Position numbers and translations under genes: made by a program. From positions 19,308,734-19,372,733 of the forward strand of contig NC_089738.1 of NCBI RefSeq assembly GCF_035083965.1: a stretch of 64,000 nt of DNA. The letters run 5' to 3'. Source of the DNA: Branchiostoma lanceolatum. Lineage: Eukaryota > Chordata > Leptocardii > Amphioxiformes > Branchiostomatidae. Every line of letters starts with the position of its first letter. Position 1 is the stretch's first letter. The notes beneath the pieces were generated by a model. It saw nothing but the letters and a program-made list of their open reading frames with translations. It was not told the DNA's origin and made no database searches. This document shows positions 37,803-50,062 of the stretch, piece after piece.

Positions 37803-40800
37803 ATGGCGTCAGGTTCCCGCATCATTGATATTCCATTCCAGGAACAGGTAATATTGACATTCTATTCCGCAGACAGGTAATGCAAACATCAGAATTTCCA
37901 TGACCAAACAATGCATAAAAATTAACTCACATCTAAAACCATTTTCCATGTGATGCCTAAGCATATATATGATGCTTACGAGTAAGCTTTAGTGATTGGT
38001 TAGTTGACTAATTAATTGATTGATACGTCCTATACCCAGGAGCGTCGTCTCCTGTCCCAGCTGAACACGATGCGCGAGCAGGGCCAGCTGTGCGACATGA
38101 CGGTACGGGTCGGGACACGCGAGTTCCGCTGTCATCAGGCCGTGCTGGCCGCCAGCAGTGGACACTTCCACAGCGTCTTCGTACAGGTGGGTGCTCACCT
38201 TAATTTGCTAAGAAGCTTGTTTTTGTAGCAATCTTCTGTAGTTTTAACAGCAAAACTTATGAAACTGCTGATGGATCATAGCTAGATCTGGTCTATGGTA
38301 CCTTTTCATTGAAATTCATCCATAGCGTACAGATTTTCCAGATGCAAATTGTGGAATTAAAGGAAACTTTTCAAGCAAAATAATAACAATATTGTAGGGA
38401 ATCTCATTTTTTTCCCTTTCCTTCTAGGGAGCGCTCAGCTTCCCCAAGATGCTGGACCTCGCCTTCACCTCAGCTGACATCTTCTCCATCGTCTTAGACT
38501 ACATCTACACCGCCAGTCTCAAGTGTCCCACCGACGTCTTACCTCAAGTCCTCCAGGCAGCCAAGGTTCTGGAGATCCACACACTCGTGGACCACCTGCT
38601 GCTGTTCTCAGCCTCGCAGGAAGGCGGGAGGGACGGGGAGACTGCGCCGTCCTCCTGTACAGACTTACCTGTACCCTCAGGTGTGAACACACCTGTGTCC
38701 TCACCTGGCCCAGGTGTACGGGACAATGTGATGGTGAAACAAGGTGTGCAGCTTGTTGTGTTCCTTGAACTTGAGGGTTGATGTTTCATCTGATCTTAGT
38801 CTGAAAGTTCATCTGTGTGGGTGATCAACATTGCTACTTTGCTCCAAAGTATGTTTTTTTTTACTTGTTTGTGTGCGTGTGTGCCTGTTTGTGCATGTGT
38901 GTGTGTATGTGTGTGTGTATGTTTGTGTGTGTTTGTATGTGTGTACCTGTGTGCCCGTGCGTTTAAAGAGGCCACTGTGCCTAATTGATAACTACCCTTA
39001 CCAACTGAATATTTAACTTTTTTGCTGTAGGATTTTTCACTGATCGTGTACATTGTTTTTTCTTTCTCACTTGAAGAGCAGGAATTCAACCAGGAGGAGG
39101 TCAGGCCTCAGTCAGAAGACTCTCGACTAGAGGAGAACCCCGGATCCATGGGCAGTCAGATCGCCGAGCTGAGGGCAGAGGTCGCTTTTCTCCGACAGCA
39201 ACTCCAAGCCGTCATCGGGCAAGAAGCGATCGTTGAGCATTCCTCACTTCCATTGGTAAAAAAAACCCTGTTAGTTGTGTGAGAAGAATTTCACTGTCAA
39301 GTGTCGACTGCTTTTAGTGGAAACAATGTGAATTATGATACACATTCTTGTTAAACCTTGAATGATTTGATAACTTTGGTAAATCAATTGTTAACAACTA
39401 TGAAAGTGCTTTTTACACAACCAAAGAAGTGATATATAGCTACCCGACATTTCAGGGACCGTCTGTCACCATCCATAGCTTGGCTATTACACTCTTCACT
39501 ACTCTGTCTTTCATTACTCTTTAACAGTGTCCGATTCTATTTTTCTGGTCTCCCCTGAATCACTGCAGGTACAACACCCAGGTTCTGGGGATGGAGAGAG
39601 TGAGCTCATGCCGTGCTCCGGAGTCTATCTACACCCTTCGGATCTACGGGTTCTGGTTGGCAGGGCGAACTACAGCGGACGGCAGCTCTGCCACAACCTA
39701 TTCGACCATTTCCACCGAAACATGGACCTGACGATATACACAGCTTTTGTGAAGAATGGACGGACTGGAAAGAATGGAGAACATGGAAGAGTTCTGGATC
39801 AAAACGTGCTACAGGCAATAGAAGGTATCTACCCTGCAGTACCAAAACATCATATAATATTGGAGATTTCTTTTTCACAACCAGTAAAATCTTACCTTGC
39901 CCAAGTCAAAGCCTTTATTTTCCTTCGAAGTGCTGTGGTGAAAACTTGCTTATGTTTTGATGTTTGTCAGAGCTTCCGTTTGGAGTCAGCTGCTTCTGGC
40001 CGCTATAAGTACATGTAGCTGAAGTAGAACACCGAAACGTACTATTTTCTACCAACCTGATGGAATTATTTTCAGCAAAACATCATACAGTTTGTATAGA
40101 ATACAACACGGTGTATTCCGTATCGCCCGAGGTAATAGCCTGACCTGACGCAGGGCTGGGACCAAGGGTGATGCAGAATACACCTTGTTGTTTTATCTAT
40201 ATACCCACCCAAAAAACACACATTGCAATGCAAAATGTGCCAGAAGTTGAGAAAATTTGGTGTCCTCGAAAAGGAAACTGTAACAACATCAATTCCAAAT
40301 CCGGTATTCCAATTTTCGGCAGGAATTCCACATGGCACACGCAAAGTGATCAAATTTTGTCAAATTTACTCTTCTGTTTAAACAGTCTTTCGAAACACAC
40401 TTAGCTTAAAACTAGTGGCAAATGCTCAACAATGAGCAATTGACATTCTAATTCTTGTTTCTTTCACTCTAATTTCATGTTCACTGTTTTCACGGTCACC
40501 CCTGTACCATGAACTTATCATCACCTTGAAAAACCTGTTGAAATCATCCATGATTCCTTTACGCAACCATTATGTAAATCACTTGGCGCCACCATGAAGT
40601 TTAAGTCAATTTTCCTTAGGCCATGAAATTTTTCTACAGTGAAGATAAAGTGAATTACAGTAATAAAATGTAAACATGTTTCAGGGTTTGTGTTAAAGAA
40701 GATGACTAAAGAGAGGTGGAAAGCGGACGTCTCGCGGAGTCAGATCCACCGGATCTTCGGTAATAAGTGTACTGCAGCGGTGAGGGGGACCAAGAGGAAA

Positions 40801-40893
40801 CTCACCTCTCCTACAGCTGATGCTATACACACACATTTCCCAACCGGTGCCCAACCGGGCAGTTACAATGAAATGAGACCCACATCCCAATAA
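37803..40893 (+). CDS. BTB-BEN protein, NACC-like (plus copy of inverted pair)
   Basis: Exons 37803-37847, 38040-38186, 38428-38743, 39077-39255, 39569-39824 and 40685-40893 encode 383 residues. Residues about 15-130 form a BTB/POZ domain: LLSQLNTMREQGQLCDMTV, FRCHQAVLAASSGHFHSVF, FPKMLDLAFTSADIFSIVL, DYIYTASLKC and VLQAAKVLEI. A Ser/Pro-rich linker follows, then a coiled coil (QIAELRAEVAFLRQQL). The C-terminal part (GVYLHPSDLRVLVGRANYSG, RQLCHNLFDHF, LDQNVLQAIEG, ERWKADVSRSQIHRIF) fits a BEN domain. BTB plus BEN is the NACC1/NACC2 architecture, found in nuclear transcriptional corepressors, so that is the likely role. The stop codon overlaps an AATAAA (40889-40894). The homologous minus-strand gene is at 43162-48442. 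Confidence 0.85.
38868..38962. repeat. TG-rich microsatellite in intron 3 of the BTB-BEN gene
   Basis: Imperfect (TG)n with tgtatg and tgcg interruptions. A degraded CA-rich counterpart is at about 47250-47330 in the inverted copy, so the repeat predates the duplication. Confidence 0.8.
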
Positions 40894-40924
40894 AGGGACA
40901 TTGAGTTGCAAGTCTATCACTTGC

Positions 40925-41168
40925 TTACTTGCTTACTTACTTGCTTATGTCGAGACTGGAAGGTCTCGAGTCGTGATGGCAGTCCATGTGGTTCTATCCC
41001 TCATCGCTTGGAGCAGACTATCAACTTCAAGGCCAGTGTCTTTCTTCAGGGTGTCAATGTATGTTGCTGCAGGTCTTCCAGGCCTCCTTTACCCATGCCT
41101 GGGAGTCCAGAGAACCAGGTCAGCCACTTCTTCTTTGCTTCTGAGGCAGTGTCCAGCGAACTTTAACC
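40925..41168 (-). mobile_element. RTE-type LINE 3' fragment
   Basis: Read on the minus strand it gives RFAGHCLRSKEEVVADLVLW followed by TPRHGKGGLEDLQQHTL. This is the C-terminal end of the polyprotein in RTE/BovB-like or related LINEs (a motif like LVLW.P.HG...RP). A simple (CTTA)n-type tail lies at 40920-40945. It is short and interrupted, and it begins about 30 bp after the stop codon of the BTB-BEN gene. Confidence 0.65.
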
Positions 41169-41169
41169 T

Positions 41170-43160
41170 CCTTGTCCTGAAGTGTCAGACAGCTTTTACT
41201 AAGAATCTATCACAATATCCGCTATTTGTGCAATACGGCCTCACCATGGCTCACTGTTCTCAACAAGTGTAACGTTCAACACAGGACAACAATATACTTG
41301 AAAGGTAAACAAACATAATGGCATATTATTTTTCTTAATACATTTTTATTTATTGCTCCTGCCGGGTTCTGGGTTGGAAATATGACCCTGGCATATTCAA
41401 GTACCTAAGTGAATAAGCCAAGTCTGACTGGATAACTTTGCAGACATGACACTGACTTCTGTTTCATGTTACATTAAAGTTCACACTGTTGTTTCTGTAA
41501 CAGTTTCAGACAGTAATATCTTCTATATTGCTTGTCTAGTCTTCTCCCGAATCTTAAATCAACCACTTTGGTGCGAGTCTTATTCATATTTAAGTCTAGG
41601 GTTAGAAAAATCATGTTGGTAAAATTCGATATGAACTGTACATGTAGATGTTGGTCATCTTTTGTATGAGGTATTTGGCCCAAAAGTCTCAACCTAGCAA
41701 GAGAATTGAGTTAGGTACATGTAGCATTATCTATCATAGTTACTAGTAACTGTTATGACTAGTAAGCTAAGAATTTACTTACTAATTTGCTGGTAGGAAT
41801 GTAACCGGTACTGTTGAGACAGTAATCATTTACTGTTGACTGTTGTGGCTGTAAACATGGTTTAATCATTTTGTTCCACCATTTTGGTGCGTGTCTTACA
41901 CGTATTCATATCTAAGTCTCGGCTTAGAAAAATCCTCTTGGTAGGACTTATAACCTGTAGGCAAGAGTGTACGAGTATACGGTGTAGGTCTTCCTTAATC
42001 TGTATCAGTATCTATTTTGCTCCCATTTCCTATTTTGGAATAAATATTTATTGATCATTTGCAGAGTCTATCTGACTCATCAATTACTGATTTTTTTTAC
42101 TGAAATATTACTTGAAAATTAATATACATACTTTTAAAATAATTAGTAGATGAATGACTGTTGCAGTAAATCCTTTGCTACGTTGTATATTGTAGAGTCA
42201 TATTTGAGTGCGATAACCTTTTAATTAGCAGTTATCAGGTTTTCCTTTTATCTGCATCAATCCAATCTTCTATTATGTATAAGCAGTCTACAACTGACTT
42301 TTTATGGGTAAAGCACTGTCGACGTCCCCCATGCAGACCCTCTTATGGAAGAAAAGGTTATCTTGGTCCTTGTTGAACTTGATGGCCAGCTCTGCCCTAG
42401 CCTTGCTAAAATGGTACTATGAATGAGACATTATACATGGACTCCTTCAGTCAATGTTCAACCATGGTAAAATCCTCTTTGATATCAGCCCTATACGTAT
42501 ACAGCATTGGCTATGGCTAAACAGTGATATATTATTTAGATTCATTAGACTCAGGTCACGCATCTTCTTCACGCATCCAGCCATGGACAAAGTCTTTCCA
42601 TATAACAAGTTGAAAGAAAAGAAGTTATTATTAAGGACGTGTCAGCATTGGACAGACCTGACTCGTTAATGGGTTTGCTAACGGGGGTAAAAAATAGTTT
42701 ATTTCTTTCCAGGACAAAACTGTTTACAACAGTTGGTCAATCTAGGCCAGGACTACACATTTTTTTATAAAATAAGTTACGAACACAGAAAATTAAACTT
42801 ATTGCACGGTAAACGAACAATTATTACAGTAAAATGACCGAGACAAGGAATGTTTGACGAGTATAATAGTCTAATTAAAATCGAATCCCGAACCTTCGTA
42901 ATTATGAAGAACGCTGGGATGACGGTTACTGTGTTGGCTCACTCGCTATGTGTGTATTTCACATTTCACATAACGATTTGGGCCAGATTCAAATGCATTC
43001 TTAGACTAATGAATTATATACCATCATGCACCACATTCACACTTGTCAAGTACATATGACGGATTGTACACATCTAACTTGTCTGAAAATGTACAAACAT
43101 TAGGCCAGTACATTTAAAAAAGGTTTCCTATTATACTGAAGTGCAACAAGGAAGACGTCA
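41170..43160. other. Intergenic space between the two BTB genes
   Basis: I find no exon. A diverged tandem duplication is visible: a segment with CACTTTGGTGCGAGTCTTA and TTAGAAAAATCATGTTGGT (about 41520-41640) recurs at about 41878-41950. The 3' end of the minus-strand BTB gene should fall in 42700-43160. Confidence 0.4.
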
Positions 43161-43161
43161 C

Positions 43162-46100
43162 TTAAACATCGAGGCTTGTAAACATGTCCTCCATGAACCC
43201 CAGCTTGTTGGGGTCGCTCTCCGGCCGGATGTGTTGGGCCGCTCGCTCCGGGTCGTAGACTCTCGGTGGAAGCCTCTCGCTGAACGTGCCCGGTTCCATT
43301 TTCCGCGGGGTGTGCCCCACCCGGTACCTTCTGTCCGCCTCCAGCCTGGCCTGTAAGGCAACGCACAGGTTCGAGAGTTCGTCGGTTCGGAAGGATGGCG
43401 GGCGGACCAGCCACACTGGCATGCCGTTGGACTCGCCGTCTTCTTTGTCCGACATGAGGTCAGGGGTCACGCCGGTCCACAGCCTCCGCTCCTCCTCCGA
43501 CTGTAGGACTCCGCCTCGACACTCCAGCAGCTGCACGGGGGGGAGAGGTTCAAACAACCAATAAGACTGCAATCTATTCAAGACAGTGAAGGTTCATCTG
43601 TGACGGTAATTGACATTGTTAAGATATACATTCATCATCATCATCAGTCGACAAGCTTTCGCTACGACGGGGTTATGCCGCCCCTTGCAGGGTGACATAC
43701 CCTTTCGTTGGCTGTCATACAGACGGGGATGCGCCAGTTCTCCCGTCCGGGTGAATGGTGTAAATCACCGAGTGGCTGATACGAGACAGAGGTTCGCCAG
43801 GCCTCCATCCGGGTGATTTGTAGTGAATCACCAACTCCAGACAGAAGGATTTGGACCATCGCACACCGGGGCATGCCCCTACTCTTTTTCGAAGGATGTG
43901 GTGGGTTCTTTTACGTGCGCGGGGTGTGGCTCTCCCCAAACACGGGACCTCCATTTAACGTCCTATCCGAGGGACGTCCCTAACCCTAGATGAGCTAGGT
44001 ACTCATTTACACCTGAGTGAAGTGAGGAAAGTCGTGTCAAGTGCCTTTCCCAAGGGCACAACGCCGGGCGCAAGTTCGGACATGTCTCTGGGCATAACCT
44101 GGGATTAGATCCCGGGTCCCATTGTTTGACAGCCGCGCGCTCTACCAACTGCGCCACATGACGCCACTTCACAAGATATACATTAGGGCTCATTGACCAT
44201 CCCTCTACCAAGAACCAAGACAGGGGCCGATACCAACTAGTTAACACCTTTGACCTGTTGCTGAAGTCAAACTTCCGTTCAGGTCATATGACATAGTCAG
44301 ATAGTGTTTGGGTCATTTCAACTTGTGAAGGACCGGGTCGAAAGATCTTTAGTAAGCGCTTTTCTTTTGTGTACGGAAATCATGGTTTTCATCATGTAGA
44401 TGGATAGGTTTGCGAAGACTCACCCTTTTTCTTCTTGAGCGAAGGCGTTTCTCGTTCTTCTGCTTTCTTGCCTTGTCCGTGTTTTCCGGCTGGCTCTCAA
44501 GGAACTTCCGACGTACGGTTTCATAGTAGGCCACACATGCAGCTGCAGACAGGCAGCAAAAACATTTAGCAGTCATCATCATCATCACAACCATCATCAT
44601 CCACATTATCATCATCACAACCATCATTCACATCATCATCATCACAACCATCATCATCATCATCATCATCGCAACTATCACAACCATCATCATCATCACA
44701 ACCATCATCATCAACATCATCGCAACTATCACAACCATCATCATCATCACAACCATCATCATCAACATCATCATCATTACAACCATCATCATCAACATCA
44801 TCGCAACTATCACAACCATCATCATCATCACAACCATCATCATCAACATCATCATCATTACAACCATCAACAGCATCATCATTACAATCATCAACAATAT
44901 CATCATCATCACAACTATCATCATCATCATCACAACCATCAATATCGTCATCAATTTCATTGATATTGTCATCATCATCCTTATCGCTTTATCATCAATA
45001 TCCTCATCATCATTGTCGTCTTGTCAGGCTGCAGAGAACGATATTTGAAATGACGCCAGGAGGTGAGCATGAGTTCGCTGAGACAGACTAAACCTGGATC
45101 TGTCGATGAAGATTAGACATCCAGGTAATAAGATACGCCAAAAAGCAATTACTCAAACAACTGGATATGATTTTGGAAACGGTCAGACGTTTCAAGTAGC
45201 ATCCACTACTTTTCGTCAGTGACTGTGAGCAAGATCAGTTGAACAGCAGGTTTATAACCACGAACTATGAATTGATATGCAAATAAGGAGAAGACAAATT
45301 TTTAGATAGTCCAATAGAAAGCAAATTAGACAACTCAAGACAAGGTTGAAGTAAAGGGAACAATAGCTCCTATTGTTTTAATTGCTTTACTTCAACCTTG
45401 TCTTCGTGGTTATAAACCTGCTGTTCAACTGATCTTGCTCACAGTCACTGACGAAAAGTAGTGGATGCTACTTGAAACGTCTGACCGTTTCCAAAATCAT
45501 ATCCAGTTGTTTGAGTAATTGCTTTTTGGGTAAACCTGGATCATCAGGAAAAACGTAGAACAGATATTGGGACTCATCTTATTTGGGTATTGATATTAAG
45601 CTCACCTCGAATCTTGCTTTGTGGATGGTACTCGGAGCTGGCGCTAACTTCTTTCATTAACAAAGTCGTCACCCCCTCATTGTATGGTGCATTGAGTCTG
45701 TGGAAATGTCACAACCAGAACAAAATTATAATAGTGTTCGCATCATTTCTAAAAGATTGTACGTTCAATGATTGTGATGATATACCCTTCTGTGCAGCCT
45801 GTTAACTTTACATACATGTAATATCATGATACACTTTTTCATGTGAATCACTACAGGCGCATGTAGCTGATTACTTATAATAAAAATTGGCTGAAAAAAA
45901 CAACAACTTAATATACATATTGCTGTATGTTTGTTTGTATGAAAGGGCCTGTCTGCAAAGCAGTGCCCAGTCACTAATAGTAGTAATAAAAGAGTCACCC
46001 TGGTAAAAGAAAACAGAAATAAATAAACCGGATAGTGAGTGTGTGAGTGAGTGAAATAAATAAATAAATGTATATGTTATGCAGGTCACCCTACCCCAGG

Positions 46101-48222
46101 TCTCCCCTGTACTTCCTGTGGTTGGTGTCTGCGTTGTGAAGACGCCTCACAGTACCCTGCAGAAACAGAACATGCAGCGGTGGGCTGACACTGACCATGA
46201 GTCTGATTAACGAATTGCTTCGAGTTCATATGTTTCGGTCACCATTTGTCACCTTCCTCAGGGCAATACTGACTGGGCTTCTTCGCACTGCAGGTAGGTG
46301 TCGCTCACTGCTTCAGTGTGACGAATGTGGTCTCCAATGGCCCAGTTTACACACATGTACACGCTTCCAAGTACACTTGGATCACACTCCGAGTGTGCTT
46401 GGAAATGCCTGTGTATTTTGCAAACACATCCTACTGCATTCTTGAAAATTACACTAAAGCAGTGGCTCCTAGCTTCAGTCTGAAAAGAACCTAAGTCAGT
46501 ATTGCCCTGAGCTGAGAAAGGGTGACAGACAGTCACCAAAATGCCGGCCAGGTATAAAATCTTTGGTTTTGTACAATAACTTTTTAACCTATGATTTACC
46601 AAGCTGATGAAATTATTCACAAATAAACAAGTTGAAAGTGTTTCATTCACATGGCTTGCACTGACAGCAGGAGAAAGATGAAAATCTCACACAACCAAGA
46701 GGGTGTCTTACCGACAGAAGCGAGGATTTTGCCTTTATTCTCGGCCGTTTCGCAGGACGCGGTGAGACCGCCTCTTCCCCGATGGCAGATTGGAGTTGCT
46801 GTCGGAGAAACGCGACCTCTGCCCTCAGCTCGGCGATCTGGGTCCCCATGGATCCCTCCTCCAGCCGGGAGGACTGGGTCTCCATGGATACGGAGTTCTC
46901 CTCTAGTCGAGAGGTCTGTGGTCTGGTCTCCTCCTGGTTGTGTTCTTGCTCCTCTAGTGAGAACATTTAACAACGTAAATGACTAGAAAAAAATCTGAGA
47001 ACGAAGAATTTAAATGGTTATGGCATAGTTATCAATAATTAGGCACAACCTCAAACTCTCTTGAGTGATGTGTCCAAAGACAGTTTCTATCAACAGGAAA
47101 CCAGCGATGGCAGACTTCACCTCATTGCCCAAAGAGCTCTGTGACCATTTCAGTTTCATAGGCAGCCTATGGTGTCTTCGAACAGTCATCATTTATGCTG
47201 GCAAAAATATCAGGACGTAGGATGCATGGCAATGCTGCATTGTGTTCCTGCCACACAGAGAGACACAAACATACAAACACACAATACACAAGAAGAACAC
47301 ACTCAAACAAGTCATAAACAATACTTCATGATCAGTTTTCAGTGCAAAACGAACAAGCAAAGACTCAGATAAGTTCAGATGAAACATCTGCACACCTTGT
47401 TTCACCACCACATTGTCCCTTACACCTGGACCAGGTGAGGACACAGGTGTGTTCACACCTGAGGGTACAGGTAAGTCTGTACAGGAGGACGGCGCAGTCT
47501 CCCCGTCCCTCCCGCCTTCCTGTGAGGCTGAGAACAGCAGCAGGTGGTCCACGAGTGTGTGGATCTCCAGAACCTTGGCTGCCTGGAGGACTTGAGGTAA
47601 GACGTCGGTGGGACACTTGAGGCTGGCGGTGTAGATATAGTCTAAGACGACGGAGAAGACGTCAGCTGAGGTAAAGGTGAGATCCAGCATCTTGGGGAAG
47701 CTGAGCGCTCCCTGGAAGGATTTAAGGAAAAAAGGAAGTTCCCCACATGTGAAGCATTGAGATTTCTTTTACTTTTGTGTGACTGCTCAAAATAATCCAT
47801 CAGACCGGCTTACATGGCATGTACACTTACTAACTCACTAACTCAAATACAAAACTGGTTATGATCAACACCAATGGACCATCACATAAAAAATAAACAT
47901 AAATTCAAAGTCCTGCCTTCCCAAAGATGATTATCTAGTAATGCATCAGTAATCCCTGAGATGACCTGGTGTGCAATTGGCTAGATTCTAGAGGACAGGA
48001 CAGGACAGACTCACACCTTCTCTCCCATCACTTGTCCCTATCACTAAACAGAACAGAGACACACACCTGTACGAAGACGCTGTGGAAGTGTCCACTGCTG
48101 GCGGCCAGCACGGCCTGATGACAGCGGAACTCGCGTGTCCCGACCCGTACCGTCATGTCGCACAGCTGGCCCTGCTCGCGCATCGTGCTGAGCTGGGAAA
48201 GCAGCCGACGCTCCTGGGACAT

Positions 48223-48256
<34 letters not shown>

Positions 48257-48442
48257 CATTATTGAACTTGAACATCAAACTAAGTTATTAAGTAACTAGC
48301 TAACTGACTCTAACCAGCTTACTGCTCAGTTATTATTGTGCATCAAACTAACTGGGTACTGTAGTCAGAGAATAGTTCCCCATGTCTTAAATGTTACCTG
48401 TTCCTGGAATGGAATATTGATGATATGGGAAGCTGACGCCAT
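43162..48442 (-). CDS. BTB protein with C14orf93-like C-terminus (minus copy of inverted pair)
   Basis: Exons on the minus strand: 48442-48398, 48213-48067, 47711-47396, 46953-46712, 46156-46095, 45643-45606, 44542-44424, 43530-43162. They sum to 445 residues. The first four match the BTB and coiled-coil exons of the BTB-BEN gene, with an added SSRLEEGSMGTQ piece and a PRPAKRPRIK basic signal. After that the proteins differ completely. This copy goes through KYRGDL, then AACVAYYETVRRKFLESQP, a lysine/arginine-rich stretch, and LWTGVTPDLMSDKEDGESNG with VWLVRPPSFRTDELSNLC. The last module resembles the acidic-Trp segment of C14orf93-like proteins and of many uncharacterised invertebrate proteins, some linked to transposons. 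A nuclear role is likely. The 38-nt exon 45643-45606 was chosen because it alone bridges the phases. Confidence 0.75.
43630..44165 (-). mobile_element. Long tRNA-derived SINE
   Basis: The minus strand starts GGCGTCATGTGGCGCAGTTG and has a tRNA-like B box (GGGATCTAATCCC). TTGGGAAAGGCACTTGACAC follows, then a long unique body, ending in an (ATG)n tail near 43630. The body motif is shared with the SINE in gene B. At about 535 bp it is long for a SINE. It lies in the last intron of the minus BTB gene. Confidence 0.75.
44563..45012. repeat. Complex trinucleotide (ATC/ACA) repeat region
   Basis: Runs of atc broken by aca and gca. Higher-order units of about 60-66 bp (atcatcgcaactatcacaacc followed by atc runs) are repeated at least three times. 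The long methionine-rich frame on the minus strand is a by-product of the repeat. Confidence 0.9.
45101..45530. mobile_element. Full-looking fold-back element with 12-bp target duplication
   Basis: Two inverted arms of about 190 bp surround a short centre. The direct repeat taaacctggatc flanks the unit (45089-45100, 45531-45542). Each arm carries a core reading CTGACGA, a hairpin stem AAGTAG/CTACTT, then GAAACGTC (plus strand 45448-45481, minus strand 45219-45186). This matches the CUGANGA...GAAA core of a hammerhead ribozyme, known from Penelope-like elements. There is no coding capacity. It lies in an intron of the minus BTB gene. Confidence 0.75.
48222..48256. repeat. (AATC)n microsatellite
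   Basis: About eight tandem atca units directly beside the acceptor of exon 2 in the minus BTB gene. It occupies the place of the polypyrimidine tract (TGAT repeats on the transcribed strand). The plus copy has a shorter run (gattgattg) there. Confidence 0.85.
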
Positions 48443-49113
48443 GTTGTGTTCTTTTGTCCAAGCTGCAGGTGTTAGGTGTAGGTTGTGGCCTGCTAACGTT
48501 ATCTTGATGACTGGTGTCAGATTCTGTATTAGATGAAATGTCAGATTCTTCAATTCACTCTAAAACACCATGCATGTTTGCCAGTGCCTACAATAATATT
48601 ATACCTTACACAACTTAGTGACATAAGAATGTTCAACAAATCATTCAACAGAAAGCAATTTCATTTTAGAATGCATGTCTATGAAATAATCAATGTAACT
48701 TAATGGTATAGACTACTACTTGTGATGTTATTTACATATTATTTGTAAGACACTCATGTTCTTTGTGCTGTTATAATGCAGTTGTTTACCCTGTTTATGA
48801 TTACAAATAGGTGAATAAACATACATTCTAGTGTATCATGCCTTCAGCAATGATCACACAAATCTACGGGTAATTCAATCACTCTAACACATCAAAACTC
48901 AGACCTTTTTGCACGAGAGTCCTTCCCTCCCAATCTGCCACTCATTCAATGTTGTGAACCCCTTCGAGCTGATCCAATGGAATAGTCCAAATTAGAGTAA
49001 AACTAGTACGTCATTCAGATACAATTCCTCGAATTTTTTCTCGATTCTATTTGATTCTATTTGATCCTGCTGTCACAAAATATTTAGAGAGGCTAGAAGA
49101 GAAATATCGAAAC

Positions 49114-49117
<4 letters not shown>

Positions 49118-49156
<39 letters not shown>

Positions 49157-49215
49157 TGTGTGTGTGTGTGTGAGTGTGTGTGTGTGTGTGAGTGTGTGTG
49201 TGTTTGTGCGTGCGT
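49118..49215. repeat. (TG)n microsatellite
   Basis: Starts with an (AT)n run at about 49116 and continues as (TG)n with regular tgagtg interruptions. No gene is nearby on either side until 55 kb. Confidence 0.9.
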
Positions 49216-49691
49216 GTGAATGAATTAAATTTCTGTCATTTGACCACTATGGAATTATCATATCATTATCTCATAGATATTCAAATGAGGTTCTCATTAG
49301 CATAATTGATATTTGTAGATACAGTATTTCTTCCTGTTCACTCAATCTATACATACCAGAAGTCATAGCGATACGTCAATCCCTTCATGAGTTATTCTCT
49401 TTCAAAGTCTGAACAAAATCGGCCCCTGCAGTTCCGAAAAAAGCCGTTAAATAGCCCAAACCTTTACTACTTGCCTACTGCCCGAACAGCTATCTGTCGC
49501 TCAATATATAGTATCATAGGAATGCCCAGATCACGAAACCACAGCTTGTCCATGTTCTAGCAATGAGGTTATTTTTGTTCTAGAAGTACCTGAAATTGAA
49601 TCTTCTCTGAATTGCGATTGGCGGGGCTAGATCGCAAGGGTCTAGGGCGTCACTGCCTTATAGGCAGACTAAACTTAATTTCGTAAAGCAT

Positions 49692-50062
49692 ACTGCATTA
49701 TGTTAAATACACCACTAAGACCAGTTCTGACTTGTTTTACACTAGTCCATCATAGATTAGCGTTTTTATAACATTTCAAATTGGCGGCCTGGTGCCCGTA
49801 ATACTCAACGAGTCCAAGGACCGTGACGTCAGAATCCATCAGAATCCGACAGAATCCGACTGTTACGATCGATGCGTGTTCTAAAGAATAGATTCTGGGA
49901 CCGAGTCGGATTCTGACGGATTCTGATGTCACGGTCTTTATTTGGACTCGTAGCGTATTACGGGCACCACGCCGCGAATTTGAAATGTTGTAAAAACGCT
50001 AATCTATGATGGACTAGTGTAAAACAAGTCAAAACTGGTCTTAGTGGTATATTTAACATAAC
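49692..50062. mobile_element. Long fold-back MITE
   Basis: Inverted arms run from TTATGTTAAATACACCACTA on the left to the complementary TAGTGGTATATTTAACATAA on the right. They share CTAGTCCATCATAGATTAGC, AACATTTCAAATT and GAATCCGAC motifs. Arms are about 160 bp each with few mismatches, which suggests a fairly young insertion. No coding frame is present. Confidence 0.8.

Noticed and set aside
44628-44978. Methionine/valine-rich open frame
   Set aside because: Translation of an ATC/ACA trinucleotide repeat, no start context or homology.
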